Shown piece by piece: positions 1-12,800 of a DNA stretch of 64,000 nt. The first letter of the stretch is position 1. The number at the start of each line of letters is the position of its first letter. The translations under genes were made by a program, and so were the position numbers. Below the pieces are notes generated by a model. The model did no database searches. It was given only the letters and a program-made list of their open reading frames with translations, and was not told the DNA's origin. Origin of the DNA: Bugula neritina (lineage: Eukaryota; Bryozoa; Gymnolaemata; Cheilostomatida; Bugulidae); contig OZ037765.1 of NCBI GenBank assembly GCA_964035545.1, positions 25,928,504 through 25,992,503 of the forward strand, read 5' to 3'.

Positions 1-573
1 ATACATATAATGGGCATAAATTTTGATAATTACAATTTTTTATTTTTCTTCTATTCAAAATTTTTTGCATATTTGCAAGGGCTTTAATTTTGAATGATGC
101 CGGTAAGTTCAACCAGAGCAATAATAACTTTCAAGGACAGAAACATGTGGAGCTGCTATTTCTAGGTAAATTATATTATATTGCATTTGTGTAGTTCATT
201 ATATTCAACCTGATAAATATCAGCTAATAAATTTAAATAATATAAATGTCGTACGAAATATCAGCTAATTATTGCCTGTCACTTGTCACAATTAGAATTT
301 ATTGTTTTAATATAATATTGCTTTGTGTTACACTGCTGCACTGCATGGCTAATACTTTATACGTAACAACTGCTGCTTTATGGATAATGATGCCTTTATT
401 TGAAGTTCGTGTTCATTTCCTTTGGACAGTTCAGGTTTGATTTGCATCAATAATGCATACTATTATAATGGATAGATGAAAACCGCTGTGCTCATTCGAG
501 CTGTGGCAGCCTAAAGCCTCAACATTTATTATTTTTTATCTCATGCAGTTCTATCTATGATCTTCATATCAAA
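1..573. other. Upstream flank of the PKD1 homologue
   Basis: AT-rich sequence with no convincing promoter motif that I can name. The 5' untranslated region and promoter of the polycystin gene should lie here or to the left of the window. The only coding-like patch is the possible exon at 80-165, listed separately. Short open frames around 246-440 show no family signature and no splice context. Confidence 0.5.
80..165 (+). other. Possible orphan exon, weakly immunoglobulin-like
   Basis: An acceptor-like tttgcaag precedes position 80 and a donor (gtaaat) follows 165. One frame is open throughout and reads ALILNDAGKF, then NQSNNNFQGQ, then KHVELLFL. The N-x-x-G spacing and the VELLFL end recall the F-G strand region of Ig domains, but the expected cysteine is absent. 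No partner exon is visible in the window. It could belong to a gene starting to the left, an upstream exon of the polycystin gene, or chance. Confidence 0.25.
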
Positions 574-815
574 ATGCAACTTTTTGCAGTAAGTGTATTT
601 TAAGTTTCTGGTGAAAAGCTTTATTTTACAGCTTCTGCCTGTTTTGTATCTTAATTTGTATTTGCTTATTTTGTTATATTTTTATAGTGTGTTTACAGTT
701 TGTGTTGCCTTTGTAATATAGAAAATTGCCTACAAATGTGCAATAATTTATGGAAATTTTTAGATTGGATTGTTAACTCTCCTGTACTATTCGACTATAC
801 CAACAAGTGCTGCAG
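574..815 (+). CDS. PKD1: PKD1 exons 1-2: start codon and signal peptide
   Basis: Exon 1 (574-588) encodes MQLFA and ends at a strong GTAAGT donor. Exon 2 (764-815) continues IGLLTLLYYSTIPTSAA. Together they make a classical leader: short n-region, Leu-rich core and a small-residue cleavage site. The 15-nt first coding exon is easily missed. The joint is phase 0 and exon 2 leaves in phase 1. Confidence 0.72.
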
Positions 816-3800
816 GTAAGACTTGATGACAATCTTGTTAATTTTTAACTTGTAAAATTTTTTCACAATTTTTGCTTAGATAGTCAGCTTGCATTTCAGA
901 AATAATTGCCAAAATCTGAATTGAAGATATCTAGTAATAGCACAGCACATGCTTTAGTATATGTATAGTAATATTTATTGCTGTGATGGTCTCTTGTATG
1001 TGTAATTGTGCTTTTTACAGAAGTTTTATATGAAAATTCATGTAACAGAACCTACGGGATTCCTGGATATTTTACGCAGGGCGATGGCAGTGATTCAGAA
1101 TGTGTAGAATCTTGCTCAATGCAGGGTAAAAGGTAACTACTTTGTTGTTTTTAATACTATGTAAGCTGCTGTCATAATGTTGCTGTATTGCTCTACCTCA
1201 AAGCTAAGATTAAATACAAATAGAATATTTTATTATTATTTATGTGTTTTTTTTTAATTAAACTTGTACAAATTTCACATAAAAGTTTTAATAATAATAA
1301 TTTTTAAAATAGATTGATTTGTATAATTTTTAGACGTTTCAGACAGTACTCTATCTAGTCAGCAAGGCTAAAATGTTATTCTTCATATTTTTAGCCTGTC
1401 ACTTCTCTACCAAGGCTTGTTTTGTTTCTGTGGAGACTCTGTGTGTGAGGAATGTGGCGAAGGTGACTCCATCCCAACTTTGACAACCGGCCCTATTTGG
1501 CCGTGCACCAATGAGACTGCCAATAGCTATTTCCTCACAAACCAGACATATCTCGCTCCCAACTTCATGTTTGGTATGTATTCAGCAAGTTTTGGCAAAA
1601 GTCTTGCACTGTTTTTGCTTTGGTAATGTATTGTTCAATTTAATGAATTTGTTACTGCTAGTTTTTTGAATGTCTGTTAAATTATGTCAAATTTTAAAAT
1701 AACTTTATTTTGGTGTTTTGGTAATCACATATCTTGTTTTATTTGTGAATAAATTGAGTATTTATTGTAAATGATAAAGTTCATTGCTTTAACCTGTTTG
1801 ATGTTTGCCTGGTTAATTTGCTAATGACTGAAAATAGTTAGTACGTATTAGAAGTTGTACTAACAATAGAATAAATGTTGTTGAAGTATCTCAAGTGTTT
1901 ACTAGTTGTAAGTTCGAAAATGGTATTTTCAACCACCACATCTACAAATAGCACACTACCAATCGCCAACAGCTATTGTCAGACCAATTTTATTTATCCA
2001 ATTATTAATAGATTAAAGTTATGGATTTATGCCAAGATATGCACTTCTTTGTAGAAATTACTCAAGAGTCAAGGTACACAGTAAGTCTGGGATTGACTGA
2101 AAACCCGGCAGAAAATACGAATGGAATAATAGTCGAAGTATATTCATCTGATGATATGTCTAATGTTTTCTATCCTCCCAAGCTGCACATGTTTTCATTT
2201 GCATCCTTTGAGTCAACATATATCTTGCGGACTATTAATGAAGTGGAAGTAGAGATGTATGCTTACAGGTATTTACTATAATCTCCAGTGCTGAAGGTAT
2301 TTCTAGCATTACATGACTTATTCAATGACTATATTAAACAACTATGTGTATATAATATTGACTTTTGTTGTTGCAACTGTTTTTATTTTTTGGTCTGAAA
2401 TTTTTTTTAAATATTTAAATGAAAACTTAAGGCATCACTATGAGAGCTATATAAAAAAATTTGAAGTTTAAAGTCACATTTAAATTGATTTATTCTGCTG
2501 ATTGTTTTTATTGCACAGATGAAAGAATTACGTATCTTGTATATATTTGGTCAAAATTTCAATGAGCACCTGAAAATGTTTTTGCTATTAAAAATGCCAT
2601 CTCTGATATTCGTTTAGAGAAAATTTTATGGAGTCTCCGTATGGGGAAGTTCCCCTGCAAGGTAATCCGATGGACTGCGTCTTGTCTGGCCACTGTCAAA
2701 GAGAAACTGCCGTCGTTCCTAAGGTACTTCACAACTCAATATTCCTGAGAAAGTGTATTGCATGCTATGTAATGTCAAATGTTTATTCTTTGTCGAGAAA
2801 TTTGTTTATTGAAATGTCAGCTATACTTTTTATAGGCCTTTTTTATATGTCAAAAGTATGCAAACATAAAATGCATGTGTACTTTATTTTATTGCTAATT
2901 TTCTAATGTTATGTAACTTTTTCAGAGACACTTAGGTTTGCTGGACGCAATGAAAGTGACATGCGATGAACATGCCTGGGTGAATGAAACATTCACTTGT
3001 GAGGTAACAGTTTATGGTGAAGCTTTGACTCTGGATGTAGATTTTGGTGATGGGTTGACAGAATCTCTGCATAGTCAAGTTAACATCTTAGGTATGGGTA
3101 CTTTTACTACTTCTATATGTAGAATATAGGTGACATTTTGGTGTAGTGAAATGAATAAGATTCATAAGCGCATCAATACAAAGTGGGTGTTAGTGGAATA
3201 TTGTTGTTGAGTTATTGCAGGCACTGACTAAGCCTTTTAGCAAACTGCTGTATAGATATTGATTTTTATTTCTAACAATTTGACATAAAGTATTAAAAAT
3301 TCTATAAATTTAGTTTTACTGAAAGAAAATTATTGATTTGCCAGTACCTACGTTGGTTGATATCCTGAACTTTATTTATTTCAAGTTAACAACGTGACTA
3401 AAATTATTGCAATCCCCTATAGCAACAACCCTGTTTATTGATTTTCAACTAGAAGTTCGTTATACTAGTTTTTAATAATGGATAAGTTACATTGAGTATT
3501 GATTTTGTTTCTTTGTTCTGTATAATTTAAAATTAACTGCTTAACTTCCCTTTTATACTGTCACCTTTAGCTCTACATGTTTTTATCCAATAAAAATTAT
3601 AAGCACACCACTAAGCCTTATGTAGCATAAATCTAAACTATATCATTTACTTCGTTAAAATTTTGTAATGCATATAACTTGAATTAGATGCTATTTCTGG
3701 GTACAGAACTGTACATATCTTGTATTAGACTCAGCAGAGGTGGTGATTGGTTACACTGATACAAAGAAATACTTTAGTGATGCATCAGAGATAGACATAG

Positions 3801-6800
3801 CCAGAACAGAAACTGAGCATAGCTACAGATTGACCCACAGACTGATAAATGACCATGCTTACATACACTCTGTAGAATACAGCTATGCTGATGTTGGCAC
3901 ATTTGAAGTTTCTGTAAGTTTTTTTAGAAATTAATAAAAAATAATACTTCTAACTAATGCACTAAGATATCATGGGGTTTTGAAATAGAAGGAATCTTTT
4001 AAATCTGCATAAACCAAGAATAAAGTTGACATTTATAAAATGTGTAAATATTCTTTGGTTGCATGTTTAATTAGATTAAGATTTCCAACACGAACATTTT
4101 ACATCTGGTAATTCCGTCGGGCTCCCTGTTAGTTTTGTTCATGCAAAATGCAGTTTAGTGGCTGTTTTTACCCAACTTGTATTTCATTCATCAAGATTAA
4201 ATTGTACATACAGCTTAATATATAAAAAGTCATTATGTTTTTATCATCCTATATAATAGTTATTGTAGCAGTTCAGGCGTTTTTTAATTACTGCTTTACT
4301 TTTATTTTAACCTATGTGTGGTACTGACTATATGCTTTCTGATTCTCTAAATTTTCACCAAGCTGTTTAAAATTTCAAATGTTCACTTATGGATAACCTC
4401 CATAACCATTGTTCTTAATAATTTAAGTTATAAAAACTATTTTATTGAAGCCTCAATAATGCAGATGCATTAAAATGTTTTTATTCGCTAAGATCTAGGT
4501 AGTGCTATTGGTCCAACTCTAATGTTAATATAACATTAAATATGTAATTATGTTTTAAATGTTAATCATTTTTGTAGATTTTCCGGCCAGTATGTCCTGA
4601 CCAGTTTTACTGCCGCAAGTCTGTCCAGTGTGCAGCAGATAAGAAAGCGTGTGACGCCATGAATTTCAACTCACAAGCTTGTCCATCAGGATCTGTAAGT
4701 CTGGTCAATTTTAATAGTGCTGGTCAAGAATAGGCACTTAAATTTGTAAGGCATGGCCACTTTTTAAAAGTGGAGACATAAAAGCTAGAATATAACATAG
4801 GTTTTTGCAACTTTCTGAATAATTGGAAACAAGTTTTGTAAAAAAAAATAGCAAGAAAACAGCAAAGAAATCCTCACCAGCTGCATTCACAGCATAACAA
4901 TTTTAAGATATTTTAAAATTTACGTGCTTCAATCTGCATATAATATAATAGCACCATGGCATAAAATGCTTCTAAGCAAAAGCTTCTTTTGGCCCCTGAT
5001 ATAAAATAATTACAGGTTGAAAAAGCTTTGGTACAATAATTAATTTGAGGTAGAGTTTCCCACCTCTGAAATTTAGTATTTGGGTTCACCTTAACTTTGA
5101 AACTATGTGTAATATGGGAACACACTACTTTTTCAAAATTGATATTTATTACCGCAAACTTTGTGCAGAGCATGGTATCATTAAGGTTTATTGATAAATA
5201 AGTTTGAAAAAAAAGTATCATGAGAGATTTTTTTGTCGCGAAAACAATATAACAAGCTCATGTAAATAAAAAGAATAGATTTATTAAGATGTATAATAAT
5301 TTTTCTCATTCAAATTAAATCCACTCAGATGTTGCATGTTATTGTCATCAGATTTGGAGCTTAAGTCAAAGAGAGTGTGTGGAAACGACTGGTGGATCAG
5401 GCAGACTTGGTAAACCTAAATTCAAATCGATGTTAACACCAACTGTTTCCTACGAAGTGGTTCATACTCTTTCAATAGACATGTCACAATCAGGATTACC
5501 TGCCAATGTGTCTATAGTCCATAAATTGGAAGATTTTATTGAGGTTAGTATTTAGCCTAGGTACCCCCATGTTACTGATGTTACGGATGAGACAACTCTG
5601 TTATACTACTTGATTTATTTTTACATGTAAGCTATTATATATCGAGTTTGTTGCAGGTAACGCCAGGTGATGTAATTGCAATCGAAGTTACAGCAGGTAG
5701 TCTACTTATGGCTGAAATACCTGAGAGTCAGATGATACCTTGCATCTTTCAGCAAGTGACCACTCTCGACTGCTCACACGAACCCCTAGTAGCTGCCCAC
5801 ATGTACACAGCATCTATATTCACTGTAAGATTTGCTTTCTTCCTTTATAATATACTAGCAAGTTGTTTCAGTTTTCATAGGTATTGTTTTCCACGCTGCC
5901 TGAAAAGTCTATTCCGAAGACTGTATGTAGCATATTGAGAGAAATTACAGGCAGCAGAAAACTTATGGTGGTGTCTTACAATTGAGCATAACAAGATTCT
6001 CCTAATTTTAGGTGTCCCACACCTACTTAGAAGACTGTAAAGATTTCACCTTCCAAGTCGATGTTTCGGTTGACAGTGTTCTAACAAACACTACCACACA
6101 AACCATCAGGCCTTTGAGTCGACTTAGCAACGTCACTCTTACCAGTCCTACAGCATACAGCATCACGTCGTATCCTGGGAGAGGAATTTTCCATGATGGA
6201 CCAGCTTTGAATTCTGACGAAGAAGATGGAATGATTATTGGTAAAACACCTGAAAAATTACAGCATTGTGTTCATCAAAATGCTATAAGAGTTCTGTGTA
6301 GCGTTAATAGTTGTTGTGATTTATCTTCTATAAGGTAGAACATGTCAGACAAACTTTCAAAACAGCTGTAATAAGAAATAAAAATGAAAAACCTTCTCTA
6401 TGTTTTGCTTCAATTGTTATGAAACCTAAATAATAATTTAGACTTTTGGGTTTTTCAGTGGCTACCAATGAGTCAGCTGAAGTGTTGGTCCCGTGGCACC
6501 CTGCGTATTGCGATTCCAAGTAAGTTTATTTGTTGATAGTCAAAAGTTTCAGTGCCTTCTCTGTGCAACATTGTTATAAGCCGTATGCTGTTGCTCATTG
6601 TGGTGCTTCGTAGTAGCTAGTGTATTGTATATTAAAAAGTATTTGTATTTAGTGGTCTTGCCAATTTGAAGTACTCTAAGCTCTCATGTTTGAATTTACC
6701 ACACGTACTCAATTCATAGTTTGGTCTCAGTTTCTTTTATGTAAAGGGTGTAGGCCACTTCTGTGCTGATGGAGAAATGAATCCCAAACAATGGCTGTAT

Positions 6801-9800
6801 GCCGAGTTAGTTACTTACACTATTATAGAATTAGTAAGTTCAATGTTGTTACTAGATACTATTGGCTATGGGGGGATGGTGCCTCTAATGACTATGAGTT
6901 GACAAATGCTAAGAATAATTCTCATAAATACACTGAGCCAGGCACATACAACATCACATTGCTGACCGAGACAGAAGGAATAAACACAACCACCATTGTG
7001 AGTTACACTAAAGGCTTATACAGTTATAAATTATTAATAATAGTGGTTTTTAAATATTTTTTTCACATGTTCTGTGCTGAAAGTTCCAGTGCTGTCTCTA
7101 CGTTATTTTTGTTTATCAAGATGACAATAAAACTTGAAGACATGATGATGGAATGCATGTGAATATATTTTGATTTATTGATACCTGCTAGTCTTGGGGC
7201 TCTTTGGTGCCACTTTATAAAAAACAGCTGAGGTGCATTGATTTGTAGACTCTAAGGCTTTTGTTATAAAAAGCATTTTATTTTATCCTATGGAAAATTA
7301 TGGAAGCATTATTTTGGGTTTGCTGAATGTGTTTATTTAAATAATGGAAAATATTATCTTCGCAGAGGGGTGTTTTGGTAGAAACTAAAATAGCCGGTCT
7401 TTCTTTGGATGGAATGGCACCAGCCAATGTATTTGGTGAATCTACGTCATTCTCAGTTTCACTCACTGAAGGTAATGACTCTCTTACTAAATTATATGAT
7501 AAAAATTATGATAATGTGAAAAAATTGAACCAAACCTTTCTTTTAAACGTGTTGGTAGTTTTTGTATTATATTAATTGATTAAATTGAAACCTCACAACT
7601 TTTACATTATACTCTGGAAATTCACTTTACAAAAGTTACTTAATTTACACTTGATTATCTGTCTTTCATACCATTAACATTTTAGTTTATTACAGGATCT
7701 CAGGTAATGATAAGCTTTGACTCGGGGAGTGAATTTACAGACACACTTGAACACACCGGCCCATCAACTCAGATTGATTATACATACCCAGATCCAGGCT
7801 ATTATTTGATTGCCGTAACGGTTTCCAATTTTGTTAGGTGAGCTATCTGTTGAGACAAGTTGTAGATGTATTATTTTCCCTTACTATCATAATTTTATGT
7901 TAATCTTAAATTTCACTATTATAAAAAGTTAATATATCCTGACAGTTTGTGTCTCAGTTATGCAATAAGTTGCGTAACACAATAATGCTTTTATTCCGCA
8001 CGCAAGAAAATACTTGTGCTGTATGAGTGAAGGCCCAACTTTGTCTTACTGGAATATGTAATATGTTTCAGCAACCAATCACTAGAGTCATGGGTGGCAG
8101 TTGAAAAGAAGATTGAAGGTCTGGCAATAAGTTCAGATCTAATACCATACAACATGGACACACCGGGAGCTGTTGTGGTGACTTTGACTGATGGAACTCG
8201 GGTTAATTTTACGTGTGACATTGAAGGATCTCCATGTGTAGATTGGGATGTAGACTGGCAGAGTAATAGTGGTAGGTACTTGTATACAAATGGATGAATA
8301 GATATTAGATTATCTTCAACATTTTTTGATGATGTCATCTACTTACTACCTTGAAGCAGAAATGTGTCATAATTATGTTACTCATTGATTTATACAGTAT
8401 GGATCAGATTGTCACACACTTGTCATTATTGCAGCAGAATATACAAAATAATATTGTCAGTTTACTTTATTACATACTATTTATAAATCAATTTGTTGAA
8501 ACAGCCTACATGTAGTCAATAAATACTTTTTCTGCATATTCTATACTGAATTTTTACAGAACACCTGTGTTTAAAAATACACATATAACTTTTGTAAAAC
8601 GCTGTAAGAAGTTTCAAGTATATGTGATTTGTTCACAATAGGTTTTGTTACATTTGGCCCTGGTAACACTAATGGTCCTGGAACCTATTTGCTGACCCTC
8701 ACTGCTGTAAACATGGTCACATCCCTAGTCAGCCTCTCCTTGCCTATCGATGTGTTACGTGAAATTACTAACCCAAGCACCACAGTGATAGGAAATGGAG
8801 TGGCCGGAAATTTTCTTGTGGAACCTCTGCATACAGTAGAATTTATTGTTTCTCTTGATGAGGGTTCTCGAGTGACCCTGAAAGTAACCTGTGATGGTGG
8901 CTTTGAGGTAGGCTATCTGTATGAAGTATAACGCTTTATCTGTATTATTCATACATGTGTATAAACCATGTTCTACTCATATTAAAACACTTGTTAACTA
9001 GACAAGTTATTTGACATTTTAACTCATAAATATTTGGGGCTTTTTTGTACGACATGCAAGTTGAAAAACTGGCATTAATAAATGTATATGTTCTTACAAT
9101 TTTCATGTTTTAATATATTGGTTACTTTCAAAAAGTTACTTGTTGCTATTTTATAAATTTTTAGAATGAGGCATACGTGGAAGATATAGTCGACGGAGAT
9201 ATGACTGTTAGCATAGAATTCACCACTGATGATGTGTATGTGTGTAATGTTGCCCTCACTTCCCCCATTGGTTCAAATTTCTCCGAAGCCTATACATTTA
9301 CTGTACAATATCCCATAAAGGACGTTGATTTTGGACTGGCAGATTTCGTGACAGCAAACGATCCTGTTTATGAAGAAGTTGTGACATTAGCCTTTCCAAC
9401 ATACAGCGAGGCTTTAGCATTTATCCTAGTGAGGTCTACACAAACGAATTTACCCACCAATTGTTCGTGGTCCATCGATTTTGGTAATGGCATTATTGAG
9501 ACATCGCAGGAATTTCTCACTGAAGCAGGGGAACTTTCACCAAGCTTTACTCTCATCAAAGCGTTTACACATACTTACACTGAGGGTGGAAACTACACTA
9601 TAACGCTGACTTTGTCTAATGACATAACTGGCAACTATACCATCTCCTATGATGTGGTAGTGTATGAAGAAATATCTGGTGTCACTATTGCTAACATTTT
9701 TCATATAGATGTAAGTAAATTTAAAACATAAAACTATTTTTTTACGAAATAATTTCAAAGTGTGTTTTGGCCAAAAATTTGGATTTGCTGTTCTAAATAA

Positions 9801-12800
9801 AATTGCTTCATTGTAATTTTATTAAGCTTCAAACTAATCATTATAATTAAATTATTGAAGTATTGAAATCATATTTTGACTTTTATTATTTTATAATATT
9901 ATAGCCACTGGAAGCAGGTGTCACACTATGCGTGTTTTTATTAAGACTAGCATTAGAGTGCGATTAATAGCTACATAGAAACAGGCTTCATTGTGCAACA
10001 CAAAGCTCTCAAAGTTGTGGAAAGATAACTCTTAATAACAGCTCTATTTCTCATATCTCAATTAGACTAAAAGTCTTCTTGTAAAGTTCGAAAACTAAAT
10101 TTTTTGTGCTATTATGTGTGAATAAATAGAAGACCAGTTTAACTTAGGTTGTCTCCTTCAAGTAATAATGCAAAATTTTCTGTTTGTCAATGCTTTTTGT
10201 TGAAAAGAAAAGATTACATGACAATAATTATTGAGTTACAAGGATAATTATTTATCTCTATTCTAATTTTAGGAGGCTGGAAATACTTGGCCTTCATATC
10301 CAAACCAGGAAAAAAACAGCTATTCATACGTGCTGCACGAATCAATCACTGATCCACACTATCAGTACGAAGAGACTTTGTTATTTGAAGGTGCCGTCTC
10401 AAGAGGCAGTCATATGACGTGGTCGTGGAACTTTGGAAGTGGCGATGTTGTTACAGGATGTGAGTAATTTACCACTGGCTTAAAACTGTTTGATTGTGCA
10501 TGCAGTTTGTAGTTTTAGCTATAGCTGTGTTGTATCTATAAGTTCTCAATGCTGTTGAAACTCGATTCAGCAGTAGTTGGCCTAGCTTCTAGTCATCAAT
10601 ATATATATGATTTGTAAATATTAGAATTGAATCTGTTGGGTTAGCTTTGACTGTGCACTTTTGTTTTTTATTTTCAGCCGACTGCAATACTACAGAGTAT
10701 AGTTATTTTGACAAAGTAGACCCAGGAACTTATCAAGTCAATTTGACAGTATCAAACGCGAATAGCTTTGTTACTGTCTACCAGGAAATTGTGCTGCAGC
10801 GAAGTGTTAAAGACGTCCGGTTAATGACTCCACCTGAGATCACATTTGCAATAAACACCTCCGTATCCTTCATGTTACATGGCTCTGATGCCACTGATGT
10901 CTGCTATTTGATTGACTTTAAGGACCCATTAGCTGGTAAGCTCTGCTACAATGGCAACTATGTTGATCTAAATCTTTTTTCCATAATTTTATGCAGTTAG
11001 AAATAGCTTCTGAAACATCTAACCTTTGAAACATAGAAGGCTGTGAGCTAGTTGTTTATTTATTTATTTAATGAACATTATTTATTTATCAGAATTGTAA
11101 CGTTTTAACTGATTTTTTGTATTTGTAAATTTAACAAGTTAGTTGTTTATATTTATTATTATTTTTCCAGAAAAGAACTTCTATGCTCAAAGCCAGGATA
11201 ATTTGTGTTCGAAGATGTTCAGCAGCTTGTATGAGATGACAACTCCTGGTACATTTGACCCGCTGATTGATGCAGACTCTACTTCAAATATATCGATGAA
11301 GTTCATGACCCTTGGACAGTACATGATAGAGTACTACATAGTCAATGTTGTTTCATATGGTGTACTCTCCCACAAGTGAGTTTTATCTGCTTTTTTAAAA
11401 AGTTTATTTTGTGCCATAAATAATATTTTAGTTGATATATTGATATAAAAAAAATTTTAATTGGGAACGTAATTTATAACTGCATTTCATGGTCTAATCT
11501 TCATCTATTGTACAGGTTAAAATAGCAACGATCAGTTCTATGTTGACTCGTGTACAATTTTATAGAGTTGGGATCACCACTGGCCCTTGTGAATTTCCCA
11601 TTGTTTTTATGCCGGAGCACAATTGCACTGGGTGCAATGAGTTCTATAAGTCAGCTGCCATTAATATCAATGCTGTTGTGAAGACTGCTTGCCGAGGCAG
11701 CACAACTGGCTTCTCCTGGACATGGTATCAGGTGAGCAAGTTTAGCATGTTTTATAGTAATATTATGAAAAAACATTGCGGTGTGTATTTATTATTCATG
11801 TCGGTTTATTATAGCTTGAATATTATAAATCTGTTATTCCTGGAAACAGCAGGACTTTAATAATGATACAGCAGGCTAGTTCGCCTACTACATTCTGGTG
11901 ATTGAATCAGGGTGACCATCGTGAAGTCGTCTACTATGTAGCTCAATCTTTACAAATTTATTACATATACACTATTATTTTTCCTAATATGTGCATTGTA
12001 ACTATGCATATAACAGATTGGAAAAAAGCTGTGTGCATCATTTGTCATAAAGCAGATATTTAAAAATAATTAAGACACTTTGAAGGATTCATAAGGATTC
12101 AGAAGGATTCATAAGTCAAATTATTATGGTTTTTCTGATCTTAAAAGATTGGGCTAATCAATACTACAGTTCACAGTGTTTACATAAATATGTTTGTAGT
12201 AGATGGTTGCTTACATTACTTGAAATAAAATTTAACTTGGTATTCAAGACTCCTCATACTGCAGCTACACGTCTTTAAAATAATGTATAAACTTTGCCAT
12301 TTCTATCTACTCTAAACATTAGATCTTTGATATTTACTAATTTAAAATACTCTTGCTGCTGCTACTGCTGCTGCCTCTATTACTGCTACTACTGCTGCTG
12401 CTACTGCTACTTTTCATGACGCTAGATATTTGGTAGGTGAATGATGATGGGACGGAAACACTGCGGGATTTGGACGGCATAAAACATACATTTGCACTAA
12501 CATGGCTGCACATTGAGCCTAGAGAGCTTGATTATGGAGTCCACAGATTCCAGCTAAATGTTTCAATGGAACGAGAAGTGGGAATCTTTACGGCCAACTC
12601 ACTAGACATAATTGTTAAGCAAAGCGATTTAATTGCTCAATTCACCGAGGGACCAGTTATCAGGTACAGCCTTTCTTTCCTGTTTCAATATTTCTTCTGA
12701 GTTATTTCTAAATTTGTATTATTTTATTAATAGATAGTTTTAAATATATATGCTAGCTGTGCAAATTGTCTCTGTAGAGCAACGTAAGTATATTTTTAAA

